A DNA stretch of 15,335 nt from DROE01 sp964569865 (GTDB lineage Bacteria > Pseudomonadota > Alphaproteobacteria > Rhizobiales > Devosiaceae). How positions within the stretch are numbered: the stretch's first letter is position 1; every line of letters begins with the position of its first letter. The stretch lies in contig CAZMVQ010000057.1 of the NCBI GenBank assembly GCA_964569865.1, forward strand, positions 1 to 15,335. Direction: 5' to 3'. This document shows positions 1-8,919 of this stretch, piece after piece. Position numbers and translations under genes: made by a program. The notes below the pieces were generated by a model, which saw only the letters and a list, made by a program, of their open reading frames with translations, did no database searches and was not told where the DNA came from.

Positions 1-1
1 T

Positions 2-1516
2 TTAAACAACCGTAAACTGGCCCATCATTCCCGCATCTTCATGTTCCAGAATATGGCAATGATACATATAGGGGCGATCGGCATCGCTATATTCATCAAA
101 GCGTATCAATATACGAACGGTATCTACAGCTCCCAGCAATACAGTATCTTTTAAGCCTGCTTCTTCAGGGCGCGGTGCAATGCCGTTGCGATCAATTATT
201 CTGAACTGGGTATTGTGGATATGTAATGGATGGGCCATGCGGCTTTCATTGACGATTTCCCAGATCTCGGTTGTGTTCACAGGTACTGTTTCGTTAATTA
301 CATCAATATCCATCTGTTTACCGTTGATGGTAAACCCGCCCATCATCATGCCGCGAACCCCAAGAACAAAACGTCTGGTATTTATGGCTGTGCTCACATC
401 AGGGGCCGCCATGGAAGCAAGGGTTACAGGAACCGGGTTTGAACTTTGCAGCTCTTCGGTTGGATGCAATTGTAAAAACGGAAACTGAAGCCCCAGATCT
501 CCGGTGTTTGAACGGGTAAAACTGGCCAGCATGGTGTTGGTTTTGTCTGACATATCGACAATTATCTCCACCCGTTCGCCCGGCGCAATCTGCACAAGTT
601 GGGCCTCGACCGGTTTTTCAAGCAGGCCACCATCAGAGGCGATGATCTTGAAATTACGGCCATCGATAAAGCCGAGCGTATAAATTGAAGCATTTGCCCC
701 ATTTAGAAGGCGCAAACGAACAAGGTTGGTGGTGACATTAAATACTGCGCCAACAGTGCCGTTGGCCATGGGGATGTCGCCCATCATTCCCATATTATTG
801 TCGTGGGGATTGGGGTTGTAGCTCATATCTCCGTTCTGGCGGATGCGTCTGTCTTGCAAGGCGATTGGAATATCATCAACGCCATAATTATTGGGTAGTC
901 CGAGAGCCTGGCTTTCCTCATCATTAACAATTGCCATGCCTGCTATGCCCGACCATACCTGTTCGGCGGTTTTATGCATCAGGTGAGAATGATACCAAAG
1001 GGTTGAGGCATTTTCGCGAATTTCAAATTCAGGGGACCATGTTGTCCCCGGAGTAATAACCTGGTGGGGACCGCCATCGGATTTTGCCGGAAGATTAAAC
1101 CCGTGCCAGTGCAATGTGGTATCGTCACTTATGGAGTTGGTGACATTGAAACGGGTATTTTCACCTTTATTCAGGGATAATACCGGCCCAAGGAACGAGC
1201 CGTTAATGCCACGGGTTTTGGTCTTCAATCCGGAGAAAAACTCGGTCTGCCCATCCTGAATATCAAGATCAAAAACTCGTGTTGCCCCTTCCATCCTGCC
1301 TTTCAAGAGTGGGGGGATTGCCAGTGGGTTTTCGCTTTGTCCGATGCTTTTGGCCATGCTATCGGGAGAGAAAAACAATGCGGCGGCGGTGCCCGTTATG
1401 CCAATGGCTGCGGTGCCAAGCAAAAGCTGCCGTCTGGAAATACGGCTGTAAAAAGGTTTCTTTGGATCAGGGCTTGTGTTGCTGGCGGACATTTTTTTAA
1501 GGCTTTCTTTGCTCAT
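2..1516 (-). CDS. Tat-exported multicopper oxidase (CueO/laccase-like)
   Basis: Predicted periplasmic multicopper oxidase that oxidises a substrate (Cu(I), phenolics or metal ions) and reduces O2 to water. A twin-arginine signal is visible near residues 27-35 (ISRRQLLLG) followed by a hydrophobic stretch, so export is probably folded, via Tat. All four copper-binding blocks are present: HWHG (about 137-140), WYHSH (175-179), HPLHIH (430-435) and HCHILEHEDAGMM (487-499), which supplies the type 1 Cys, His and axial Met. Length (504 aa) fits three-cupredoxin CueO-type enzymes. Short Met-rich patches (MGMMG near 243, GMMMGG near 390) hint at copper handling, but there is no long CueO-style Met-rich helix. 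I chose the ATG at 1516, preceded by GGGAA, over the adjacent in-frame TTG at 1519; an ATG nine codons further in is also possible. It is on the same strand as the permease upstream, 163 bp away. The substrate cannot be assigned from sequence. Confidence 0.93.
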   Translation of the reverse strand: MSKESLKKMSASNTSPDPKKPFYSRISRRQLLLGTAAIGITGTAAALFFSPDSMAKSIGQSENPLAIPPLLKGRMEGATRVFDLDIQDGQTEFFSGLKTKTRGINGSFLGPVLSLNKGENTRFNVTNSISDDTTLHWHGFNLPAKSDGGPHQVITPGTTWSPEFEIRENASTLWYHSHLMHKTAEQVWSGIAGMAIVNDEESQALGLPNNYGVDDIPIALQDRRIRQNGDMSYNPNPHDNNMGMMGDIPMANGTVGAVFNVTTNLVRLRLLNGANASIYTLGFIDGRNFKIIASDGGLLEKPVEAQLVQIAPGERVEIIVDMSDKTNTMLASFTRSNTGDLGLQFPFLQLHPTEELQSSNPVPVTLASMAAPDVSTAINTRRFVLGVRGMMMGGFTINGKQMDIDVINETVPVNTTEIWEIVNESRMAHPLHIHNTQFRIIDRNGIAPRPEEAGLKDTVLLGAVDTVRILIRFDEYSDADRPYMYHCHILEHEDAGMMGQFTVV

Positions 1517-1679
1517 CAATTCCCAATAAAACAGTAATCAATAATACATGAAATAAACAGCATATTTTAGCAATTTCTTATATATTAAATAGTGGCAGCT
1601 TTTAGGCGTTTAAACCCTTACCGCTTTACCATAGACATTATGTCGCAGGCCGTGACCAATCAGAAGTGTAGTCAAGCTT

Positions 1680-3455
1680 TTACATGGGCCAGATTAAAAG
1701 GATCATAGGCACGGCAACGACAGTAACAATGATTTCCAAAGGCAGGCCCATGGGCCAGTAATCGCCAAATTTATAACCGCCGGGACCAAGGATCAGCATA
1801 TTGTTTTTATGGCCAATGGGGGTGAGAAACGCACAACTGGCTCCAATGGCAACTGCCATTAAAAACGGGTCCGGATTAACCCCCAAAGTATTGGCCAATT
1901 GAATGGAAATGGGCGCGGCAATGATGGTTGTGGCGGTATTATTTAGCACGTCGGAAAGGGTCATGGTGGTGACAAGGATCACCGATAATGCCACCCATCC
2001 GGGAAGGCCAGAAGTGGCGGCGGCCAGCCAGCCAGCGATCAATTGAGTGGAGCCGGTGGCATCAAGGGCGGCACCAAGAGGGATCATGGAGCCAAGCAGG
2101 ACAATTACCGGCCATTCAACGCTGTCATAAAGTTCGCGCAGGGGCAATATATCAAACAGAACCAGCCCGATTGCCACCAAAGCAAGGGCAATCGGTAGGG
2201 GTATAAAACCAAAGGCTCCCAACCCGATAGCAAAGGCAAACATGGCAATGGCTCCCCATGCCTTGTCATGGCGGGTGACGTTGAGGTTTCTGTCGGCCAG
2301 AGGCAGCGCATCAAGGCGGGAAAACACCGCGTTCATGCTGGTGGCATCACCAAGCAAAAGCAGCACATCACCGGCACGCAATTTTGTGCGGCGAACTCGT
2401 TCGCGAACAGTTTTTCCCATGCGCGAAAGCCCGATTAACGAGACCCCGTGGGCGCGCAATAATTGAATGTCGTTTGCTGATCGTCCAACCAGTTGACTGT
2501 CACCGGTTACAACGGCTTCGGCTAAAGTCTGCTCGGAATTAAGGGAGGCTATCTGGCCCGATTTTCCCTGAAATTTTATGGAGATAGCGCCGGATAAAGA
2601 GTTTAAGGCCCCTGCCTCGCCCTGAATGATTAAAATGTCCGATGCTGCAATTTCTATGCGGCGGGCACGACCGGGAAGGCGCTCTCCCTTTCGGACCAAG
2701 CCAAGGATTATACAATCATTATCTTCGAGAATTTCATCGAGGTCTCTGACTTTTTGACCGATGATCTTCGCTTCTTTTGGCACCACAAGTTCTGCAACAT
2801 AATCCTCGATTTTTATCATGTCTTCGATGGGGCCGGTTTTTTCAGAATGGGACGGGATCATGCGCCAGCCGACAAGCGCGATAAAGGCCAGTCCGGCAAG
2901 GGCAACCGCCAGGCCGACGGGGGCGAAATCAAACATGGCAAAAGGAGCGCCAAGGGCCTCGTTGCGATAGGATGCAATTATGATGTTGGGGGGAGTGCCA
3001 ATAAGGGTGACCATGCCGCCAAGAATGGTGGCGTAGGACAGGGGCATGAGCGAACGGGCCGGGGGGCGACCGGCCTGTCGAGCGGCCTGCATATCAACCG
3101 GCATCAATAACGCCAAGGCTGCAACATTGTTCATGAAGGCTGATAATGCCCCGCCCAAAATTCCCATCAAGGTAATGTGGGCGGCTAATGAACGGGTGCG
3201 GTCAATGGCGGCTCTGGTGATCAGGTCAACGGCGCCCGATCGCATCAAGCCAGCCGATATCACCAGCACCAACGCAACGATTATAGTTGCTTCATGGCCA
3301 AATCCGGCGAAGGCTTTATCTGCCGGAACCACTCCAAGGATTACCCCGGCGACAAGAGCGGCAAAGGCCACAAGGTCATAGCGCCAGCGGCCCCAAAGCA
3401 GGCCGACCAATACGAACCCGATCAGGGCAAAAAGGATGATTTGCTGACTGGTCAA
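1680..3455 (-). CDS. SLC13/DASS-family permease with two TrkA_C (RCK_C) domains
   Basis: Inner-membrane permease of the SLC13/ArsB-NhaD superfamily, probably Na+-coupled anion uptake; relatives with this layout include sulfate permeases. It has an N-terminal membrane half (about 1-200), a soluble insert (about 215-385) and a C-terminal membrane half (about 400-591). The two membrane halves carry paired inverted-repeat signatures: FMNNVAALALLMP (107-119) with GTPPNII (153-159), and DVLNNTATTII (502-512) with FLTPIGHKNN (543-552). The insert holds two TrkA_C-type domains, each with the pattern 'G..V.DL....' and then 'GD.LL..G' (GQKVRDLD near 233; GRSANDIQLLRAHGV near 324; AGDVLLLLGD at 361-370). 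These often bind small ligands and gate transport. Start is the TTG at 3455, preceded by a strong AGGAGA eight bases upstream. Length, 591 aa, is usual for the family. The transported ion is not determinable here. Confidence 0.9.
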   Translation of the reverse strand: MTSQQIILFALIGFVLVGLLWGRWRYDLVAFAALVAGVILGVVPADKAFAGFGHEATIIVALVLVISAGLMRSGAVDLITRAAIDRTRSLAAHITLMGILGGALSAFMNNVAALALLMPVDMQAARQAGRPPARSLMPLSYATILGGMVTLIGTPPNIIIASYRNEALGAPFAMFDFAPVGLAVALAGLAFIALVGWRMIPSHSEKTGPIEDMIKIEDYVAELVVPKEAKIIGQKVRDLDEILEDNDCIILGLVRKGERLPGRARRIEIAASDILIIQGEAGALNSLSGAISIKFQGKSGQIASLNSEQTLAEAVVTGDSQLVGRSANDIQLLRAHGVSLIGLSRMGKTVRERVRRTKLRAGDVLLLLGDATSMNAVFSRLDALPLADRNLNVTRHDKAWGAIAMFAFAIGLGAFGFIPLPIALALVAIGLVLFDILPLRELYDSVEWPVIVLLGSMIPLGAALDATGSTQLIAGWLAAATSGLPGWVALSVILVTTMTLSDVLNNTATTIIAAPISIQLANTLGVNPDPFLMAVAIGASCAFLTPIGHKNNMLILGPGGYKFGDYWPMGLPLEIIVTVVAVPMILLIWPM

Positions 3456-3552
3456 ACTGGGTATCTCCTAAAATCAAATACTGATTTTGGATTCTGGGAC
3501 AGTTTGAGATTAGGTGCAAGGGCAGAGATATAAAAGATGCCAAATTTGACTT

Positions 3553-3583
3553 AAAAAAAAGGGGGCAGGAATTACCCCGCCCC
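3553..3583 (-). terminator. Intrinsic terminator downstream of secA (distal)
   Basis: On the minus strand a GC-rich hairpin (GGGGC paired with GCCCC, 3562-3566 with 3579-3583, extended inward by GG/CC around a small bulge) is followed directly by eight T (3560 down to 3553). This is a textbook Rho-independent terminator for transcripts leaving secA. It isolates secA from the permease. Confidence 0.75.
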
Positions 3584-3597
3584 AGATTTGGAGATCA

Positions 3598-3622
3598 CAA
3601 AAATCGAAGATTTATTCTTCGA
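3598..3622 (-). terminator. Second terminator-like hairpin downstream of secA (proximal)
   Basis: A perfect 7-bp stem, TCGAAGA with TCTTCGA (3604-3610 and 3616-3622) around a 5-nt loop, is followed on the minus strand by a short T-run. It is AU-rich and weaker than the distal hairpin. Together they form a tandem pair on the secA transcript. Confidence 0.45.
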
Positions 3623-3765
3623 ATGACACAATTTGTTTTAAAGACCATTGATGAAAATAGTTCTGGAAAAGCTGTTAAAATTTTAGACAAATTACAGTAA
3701 ACTTGCAGCAAAGTTACAGAGGGAATGCCGACAATTTGGCATAAGTTTTTTTATGCAGTTTTTAT

Positions 3766-6408
3766 CTATAGTCGACCATGACAATGTTTGAATTTTTTGC
3801 CCGAATTACAGGGGCATTTTTCATTGCGACGGGTGCTTTTCATCAACTCGTCAGAAAGTGGTTCTAAAACTTCCTCAGCATTTGATTGTGCATTTTGTAA
3901 TTGTGCATCCTGTTGAGTGCCGGGGGGTTGAATCTGAATATTGACGTGGGCTAGCTGTGTGGTGACCAGCTCGCGCAGATTGTCCAGCAGCTTTTCAAAC
4001 AGTTCATAGGATTCTTGTTTATATTCGTTAAGGGGATCGCGCTGGGCCAGCCCGCGCCAACCCACAACTTTTTGCAAATGATCCAGAGTAATCAAATGTT
4101 CGCGCCATAGCCCGTCAACTGAACTTAGCAGATAATGACGCTCAACCTGACGCATGGCTTCCGGGCCGTATTGGGCGGCTTTGGCGGCGATCACAGCGTC
4201 GGCGGCATCAACCAGACGTTCTCGGATGATATCAACTTCTATGCCCTCTTCTTCCGCCCATTCCTTAACCGGAACCTCGACATTGAGATAGGTTTTGGCC
4301 GCTTCGGTTAGCTGTTCGGTGTTCCATTGTTCCGGATAGGCACGATTAGGAATTGCTTTGGCGATAATATTGTCAACCACATCATGGCGCATGTCGGCAA
4401 CGGTGTCGGAAACATTTTCATCGTCCATCAATTCCAGACGTTGTTCAAAAATGACTTTGCGCTGATCGTTCATCACGTCATCATATTTGAGGATGTTTTT
4501 ACGTATATCAAAGTTGCGGGCTTCTACTTTGCCCTGGGCATTTTCAATGGCCTTGGTCACCCATGGGTGGGTGATGCTTTCGCCGTGTTCAAGCCCTAGT
4601 TTTTCCAGCATGGAATCCATGCGTTCAATCGGGAATATGCGCATCAGATCGTCTTGCAGGGACAAGAAGAATTTAGAGTGACCGGGGTCACCCTGCCGCC
4701 CGGTACGACCACGAAGCTGATTGTCGATGCGCCGGCTTTCGTGGCGCTCGGTTCCAACTACATAAAGCCCGCCGGCTTTAAGGGCCTTTTCTTTTTCGAC
4801 TTTGATCGATGCGTCGATTTCTTCGATCTTTTTTTGTTTTTGTTTTTCGTCAAGCCCTTCAGTCTGCTGGGAAATCATTAGTTCGCGATTGCCGCCAAGC
4901 TGAATGTCTGTTCCACGACCTGCCATATTGGTGGCGATGGTTACCGCTCCGGGACGACCCGCATCCCCGATAATCTGCGCTTCCTGCTCGTGATGGCGAG
5001 CGTTGAGAATTTTAATCTCATTGGTGCCAATTTTTTCAAGCTCTTTGGCCAGAATTTCAGATTTTTCGATGGAGGTCGTACCCACAAGAATGGGCTGGCC
5101 GCGCGTCTGGCAATCTTTTACCAGTTCGGCGATGGCGACAAATTTTTCGTCTGTAGTGCGAAAAATCGCATCATCTTCATCTTCGCGGGCAACTTCAACA
5201 TTGGTTGGAACCGATACAACTTCAAGATTGTAAATGTCCCCAAATTCTTCGGCCTCGGTATCAGCTGTTCCGGTCATGCCGGCCAGTTTTTTATAAAGTC
5301 GGAAATAGTTTTGAAATGTTATTGAAGCAAGGGTTTGGTTTTCCGGCTGAATTTGCGCGCCCTCTTTGGCTTCAAGGGCCTGATGCAGACCATCGGAATA
5401 GCGGCGGCCGGGCATCATGCGACCGGTGAATTCATCAATGATCACCACCTGATTATCCTTGACGATATATTCCTTGTCCCGATTATAGATTCTATGGGCA
5501 CGCAGGGCATTGTTAAGGTGGTGAACTGATGAAACGTTTTCTGCATCGAACAGGGATCCGCCAACGATCATTTTATCTTCCAAAAGCAAGGCTTCAAATT
5601 TTTCTATACCTTGATCTGTGAAGGTGGCGGTGCGGGTTTTTGCATCCATTTCAAAATCGCCATCTTCCAGATGGGTCATATATTTATCCATGGCGATATA
5701 ATGTTCGGAGCGATCTTCGGCGGGGCCTGAAATAATCAGCGGGGTCCGTGCCTCATCGATCAGAATTGAATCCACTTCATCCACAATGGCAAACTGGTGG
5801 CCGCGCTGCACCATCTGGGCGCGCGAATGCTTCATATTATCGCGAAGATAATCAAAACCAAATTCATTATTGGTGCCATAGGTCACATCAGCCGCATAGG
5901 CCGCTGCGCGCTGCTCTTCGGTGATGTCGTGCACTATGGTGCCAACGCTTAAACCCAAAAACTCATATATCTGCCCCATCCATGCGGCATCGCGCTGGGC
6001 CAGATAATCATTGACCGTGATCACATGCACGCCCTTATCTTCAAGGGCGTTGAGATAAACGGCAAGGGTTGCAACCAGGGTCTTGCCTTCTCCGGTGCGC
6101 ATTTCGGCAATGGCGTTTTCATTCAACACCATGCCGCCTATCATTTGCACATCAAAATGGCGCAGGCCTAGGGTACGTTTTGAGGCTTCGCGCACAGTGG
6201 CAAAAGCCGGGACCAGCAGATCCTCAAGTTTTTTACCCTCTTTAACCTGCGCTCGCATATTAAAGGTGCGGGCTTTTAGTTCACTGTCGGAGAGTTTTTC
6301 CAGCTCCGGCTCCAGGGCGTTTATTTCGTCAACTATCGGGCGGTAGGCTTTGATGCGCCGGTCGTTTAAGGAACCGAAAATTTTGCGGGCTAGCGCTGCG
6401 ACAACCAT
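3766..6408 (-). CDS. secA: Preprotein translocase ATPase SecA
   Basis: Motor ATPase that drives unfolded preproteins through the SecYEG channel at the inner membrane. The full length of 880 aa is normal for alphaproteobacterial SecA. Visible elements are Walker A (MRTGEGKT, about 103-110), Walker B/DEAD-like region (VDEVDSILIDEAR, about 209-221), the translocase motif GTNNEFGFDYLRDN (178-191), TNMAGRGTDI in the second nucleotide-binding fold, and RGRTGRQGDPG. The C-terminal tail has the zinc-binding SecB/ribosome contact motif with Cys865, Cys867, Cys876 and His877 (KCPCNSGKKFKHCH). The start is ATG at 6408 with AAAGGAAA seven bases upstream. It is a single-gene unit by position: divergent from the parvulin gene and followed by tandem terminators. 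Its usual alphaproteobacterial neighbour, the parvulin isomerase, acts on exported proteins. Confidence 0.99.
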   Translation of the reverse strand: MVVAALARKIFGSLNDRRIKAYRPIVDEINALEPELEKLSDSELKARTFNMRAQVKEGKKLEDLLVPAFATVREASKRTLGLRHFDVQMIGGMVLNENAIAEMRTGEGKTLVATLAVYLNALEDKGVHVITVNDYLAQRDAAWMGQIYEFLGLSVGTIVHDITEEQRAAAYAADVTYGTNNEFGFDYLRDNMKHSRAQMVQRGHQFAIVDEVDSILIDEARTPLIISGPAEDRSEHYIAMDKYMTHLEDGDFEMDAKTRTATFTDQGIEKFEALLLEDKMIVGGSLFDAENVSSVHHLNNALRAHRIYNRDKEYIVKDNQVVIIDEFTGRMMPGRRYSDGLHQALEAKEGAQIQPENQTLASITFQNYFRLYKKLAGMTGTADTEAEEFGDIYNLEVVSVPTNVEVAREDEDDAIFRTTDEKFVAIAELVKDCQTRGQPILVGTTSIEKSEILAKELEKIGTNEIKILNARHHEQEAQIIGDAGRPGAVTIATNMAGRGTDIQLGGNRELMISQQTEGLDEKQKQKKIEEIDASIKVEKEKALKAGGLYVVGTERHESRRIDNQLRGRTGRQGDPGHSKFFLSLQDDLMRIFPIERMDSMLEKLGLEHGESITHPWVTKAIENAQGKVEARNFDIRKNILKYDDVMNDQRKVIFEQRLELMDDENVSDTVADMRHDVVDNIIAKAIPNRAYPEQWNTEQLTEAAKTYLNVEVPVKEWAEEEGIEVDIIRERLVDAADAVIAAKAAQYGPEAMRQVERHYLLSSVDGLWREHLITLDHLQKVVGWRGLAQRDPLNEYKQESYELFEKLLDNLRELVTTQLAHVNIQIQPPGTQQDAQLQNAQSNAEEVLEPLSDELMKSTRRNEKCPCNSGKKFKHCHGRL

Positions 6409-6523
6409 TTGGTATTTCCTTTAATGACTCTTGCAAAAAATCTTGCGTAATTGGAGCTTTTGTTAATTCATAATCCTTAACCAATTTAGGCAGTTTATAG
6501 CCCTTGGCTATGAATGGCAGCCA

Positions 6524-6552
6524 GATGTAAGAGCGGCGAACTCTCTTGTCAA
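6524..6552 (-). promoter_or_regulatory. Candidate secA promoter
   Basis: On the minus strand a perfect TTGACA (-35, 6552-6547) is separated by exactly 17 bp from TACATC (6529-6524). The -35 is ideal, but the -10 matches the sigma70 consensus at only three of six positions. It would give a leader of roughly 110 nt ahead of secA. Confidence 0.45.
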
Positions 6553-6704
6553 CGCTATCAAAATGGTCCAAAGATTAGCGCTGGAGTTTGTGGAACAAAT
6601 CAGAGTTGAATAGTTGAGTGGATTTTATGCCAATTCGTCGGATTTTTCGACGAGTTTGATTTAAAATTTCAACGAAAATAAAACTGCAAGACATCAATAA
6701 GAGA

Positions 6705-6710
6705 TATAAT
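6705..6710 (+). promoter_or_regulatory. Candidate -10 box for the parvulin-argJ gene run
   Basis: A perfect TATAAT lies 35 bp before the parvulin start codon. At 16-18 bp upstream there is no good -35 (AACTGC-like), so it may depend on an activator or the assignment may be wrong. A GGAGA ribosome binding site follows at 6732-6736. Confidence 0.4.
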
Positions 6711-6744
6711 CATTTTGTCTTTGCAGAAACCGGAGAAAATTTAA

Positions 6745-7629
6745 ATGTTAGTTGCCCTATGTAAAAAAAACGGCGGCAGGGCGGTAATAGCTGCAGCTTT
6801 TGGTATTAGCCTGATGATGGCATCTAGCGCTATTGCCCAGGTGAGCCTGCCCGCGATTTCACCCGATGAAGTTGTTGCAGTGATTGACGGGGTTGCCATC
6901 ACCGAGGGTGAGTTGGCATTTGCCGCCGAAGACATGGCGCAGGACCTTAGGTCTATTCCACCTCTAGAGCAGCGGGCATTGCTTATAGGTGTGTTGATTG
7001 ACATGAAATTAATGGCCAATGCCGCCCGCACCCTTGAGCTTAATCAGGGGGAAGTGTTTGAAAGGCGTTTGCGCTATCTGGAAGAAAGAGCGCTGCGCCG
7101 CGCTTTTTTTGTTACCCAGATCAATGAGAAAATTTCTGATGAAGATGTTCAAGCTGCCTATGAAACGCTAATTGCGGAGCAGGCTCCGCAAGAGCAGCTA
7201 CGGGCTCGCCATATATTGCTGGCCAGTGTTGAAGATGCGCAAGGGGTAAAAGCAGAACTGGATGCCGGGGCCAATTTTGAAGATATGGCCAGAGAAAAAT
7301 CTACTGGTCCTTCCGGGCCAAATGGTGGTGATCTGGGCTTTTTCAGCCGAGGTCAGATGGTTTCAGAATTTGAGGATGCGGTGTTTGCGCTGGAATTGGG
7401 GGAAGTTTCCGATCCGGTTCAAACCCAGTTTGGCTGGCACATAATCAAACTGGAAGAGCGCAGACAGAGCGAGCCTCCCCCGTTTGAGCAACTTGCAGAA
7501 CAAATTCGCCAGCAATTGCTGATCGAAGCCTTTGACAACACGGTGGAAGAGTTGAAAACTTCAGCCCAAATTGAAGTGATCGATCCCAATGTCAGAGCCG
7601 TGTTGGAACGAGGACAGGGCCAGAACTAG
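6745..7629 (+). CDS. Exported parvulin-type peptidyl-prolyl cis-trans isomerase
   Basis: Periplasmic folding helper that isomerises Xaa-Pro bonds, of the PpiC/PrsA/SurA type. A signal peptide is visible: basic start (CKKNGGR), hydrophobic core (about 13-25) and an AIA cleavage site before Gln32. Residues about 40-150 form a SurA-N-like helical region (GVAITEGEL near 49). The parvulin domain spans about 152-240, with RHILL (155-159), the GGDLGFF loop (194-200), GQMVSEFEDAVF (203-214) and FGWHIIKLEER (229-239). A charged tail follows to residue 294. The start is ATG at 6745 with GGAGA eight bases upstream. It is divergent from secA, a conserved arrangement that links export to folding, and leads the argJ gene run, whose next start is 44 bp downstream. 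No lipobox Cys is seen, so it is soluble rather than a PrsA lipoprotein. Confidence 0.95.
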   Translation: MLVALCKKNGGRAVIAAAFGISLMMASSAIAQVSLPAISPDEVVAVIDGVAITEGELAFAAEDMAQDLRSIPPLEQRALLIGVLIDMKLMANAARTLELNQGEVFERRLRYLEERALRRAFFVTQINEKISDEDVQAAYETLIAEQAPQEQLRARHILLASVEDAQGVKAELDAGANFEDMAREKSTGPSGPNGGDLGFFSRGQMVSEFEDAVFALELGEVSDPVQTQFGWHIIKLEERRQSEPPPFEQLAEQIRQQLLIEAFDNTVEELKTSAQIEVIDPNVRAVLERGQGQN

Positions 7630-7673
7630 GGAACTAACTTGTTCCTAATAGTGCTCTGGTTGAGGGAAATTTT

Positions 7674-8915
7674 GTGCAGGAATTAAAAATTTCACCTTTA
7701 GCCCCGCAACAATTTGGCAAAACTGTGCCAGTTGACGGGGTTGAAATGTTTATTGGCGCAAGCGGGGAAACCTATGGAGAGCGCGCCAATATTCTGCTGG
7801 CTACATTTGCCAAGGGTACTGTTGCGGCCGGGGTTTTTACCCGCTCCAAATGCGCCTCAGCCCCCGTGGAATGGTGCCAAAGTGCTTTGAAAGAAGAACA
7901 TGCGCACGCGCTGGTGGTAAATGCTGGTAATGCCAACGCGTTCTCCGGTAAAAAAGGGCAGTTATCAGTTGATAAAATTGCCAGCTATGTGGCTCAGGAA
8001 AAGCAGATCCTGCCGCGCGAAATCATGCTGGCCTCTACCGGAGTAATCGGGGAACCGCTGGACCCGCAACCGGTGCTTGATACATTAAAAACCATGCAGG
8101 ACGGTGCGCCTGCGGATTTTGAGGCGGCGGCTTGTGCAATAATGACCACCGACACCTATGCCAAGGGTGCCATGGCCACGTTCGTGGACGATGGGGTGGA
8201 GGTGCCTATCGTGGGCATTGCCAAGGGTTCAGGAATGATTGCGCCGGATATGGCGACCATGCTTTCATTTGTCTTTACCGATATGGCGATTGCCAAGCCG
8301 GTTTTGAACCGGATTTTACAGGATCAGGTTAAAACCTCTTTCAATGCCATCACGGTTGATAGCGACACTTCCACCTCTGATACCCTGATTGTATTTGCCA
8401 CCGGCAAGTCAAAGAATCGCGGCATCAAAGCAATAGTCAGCATGGATGATGCAAGGGTGCCCTCGTTTTCCAAAGCGTTGGGTGATGTTTTGTTTGATCT
8501 GGCCATGCAGGTGGTGCGCGATGGCGAAGGGGCAAGTAAATTCGTTGAAATTCAAGTTAGCGGTGCCGCCAGCGATGCCAGCGCCAAAACCATTGCTTTT
8601 TCTGTGGCCAATTCCCCATTGGTAAAAACCGCGATTGCCGGAGAAGATGCCAATTGGGGCCGTATCGTCATGGCGGTGGGCAAGGCAGGGGAGCCGGCTA
8701 ACAGGGATCGGCTTGCCATTAAGTTCGGCGAGATTGTTGTGGCTGAAAATGGGCTGCGGGCAACAGAATATTCTGAAGCATCCGCTAGCGAATATATGAA
8801 AAATTTAGAGCTGAAGATATCCATTGATGTGGGAATAGGGGGCGGACAGGCAAGGGTTTTTACCTGCGATCTGACTCACGGATATATTTCAATTAATGGG
8901 GATTATCGGAGCTAG
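7674..8915 (+). CDS. argJ: Bifunctional ornithine acetyltransferase / N-acetylglutamate synthase ArgJ
   Basis: Cytoplasmic arginine biosynthesis enzyme. It moves the acetyl group from N-acetylornithine to glutamate (cyclic pathway) and, in bifunctional forms, also makes N-acetylglutamate from acetyl-CoA. It is an Ntn-hydrolase-fold protein that self-cleaves. The cleavage motif is present as MA|TML (Ala194-Thr195), giving Thr195 as the nucleophile. Other conserved blocks are NAGNANA (83-89), ASTGVIGE with the Thr-Gly oxyanion pair (120-127), KGSGMIAPDMATML (184-197) and the C-terminal THGYISINGDYRS ending at residue 413. Length is normal. The GTG start at 7674 is supported by GAGGGA six bases upstream. 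It lies 44 bp after the parvulin gene and ends four bases before the GNAT start, so co-translation is likely. Mono- versus bifunctionality cannot be read from sequence alone. Confidence 0.98.
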   Translation: MQELKISPLAPQQFGKTVPVDGVEMFIGASGETYGERANILLATFAKGTVAAGVFTRSKCASAPVEWCQSALKEEHAHALVVNAGNANAFSGKKGQLSVDKIASYVAQEKQILPREIMLASTGVIGEPLDPQPVLDTLKTMQDGAPADFEAAACAIMTTDTYAKGAMATFVDDGVEVPIVGIAKGSGMIAPDMATMLSFVFTDMAIAKPVLNRILQDQVKTSFNAITVDSDTSTSDTLIVFATGKSKNRGIKAIVSMDDARVPSFSKALGDVLFDLAMQVVRDGEGASKFVEIQVSGAASDASAKTIAFSVANSPLVKTAIAGEDANWGRIVMAVGKAGEPANRDRLAIKFGEIVVAENGLRATEYSEASASEYMKNLELKISIDVGIGGGQARVFTCDLTHGYISINGDYRS

Positions 8916-8919
8916 ATTG

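Larger units (their letters stand above)
3456..3765. other. secA-permease spacer (310 bp), no gene
   Basis: No coding sequence is supported here. The spacer lies between secA (minus, ending at 3766) and the permease (minus, starting at 3455). It holds the permease ribosome binding site (AGGAGA on the minus strand), two minus-strand terminator-like hairpins described separately, and a perfect 6-bp hairpin just beyond the secA stop at 3739-3756 (GCATAA, loop, TTATGC) that has no U-run on the minus strand. I could not identify a convincing promoter for the permease, although it should lie here if the terminators work. Confidence 0.6.
6409..6744. other. Divergent secA / parvulin promoter region (336 bp), no gene
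   Basis: This region separates two divergently transcribed genes and is AT-rich. It carries the candidate promoters listed separately, the secA ribosome binding site next to 6409, and a hairpin at 6497-6511 (ATAGCC, CTT, GGCTAT) in the predicted secA leader. A possible minus-strand ORF reaching into secA was rejected: it starts with TTG and has no ribosome binding site. Confidence 0.6.

Noticed and set aside
3601..3613. 13-bp sequence AAATCGAAGATTT shared (inverted) with 14376-14388, as a dispersed repeat
   Set aside because: It is short, AT-rich and nearly self-complementary; a match of this size is expected by chance in 15 kb.
6329..6571. 80-codon minus-strand ORF in the secA leader, considered as a SecM-like regulator
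   Set aside because: It starts with TTG, has no ribosome binding site or signal sequence, overlaps secA in another frame, and begins upstream of the best promoter candidate.
7630..7645. Hairpin GGAAC / GTTCC after the parvulin stop as a terminator
   Set aside because: It has only a 5-bp stem and no T-run, and argJ follows within 44 bp in the same direction.
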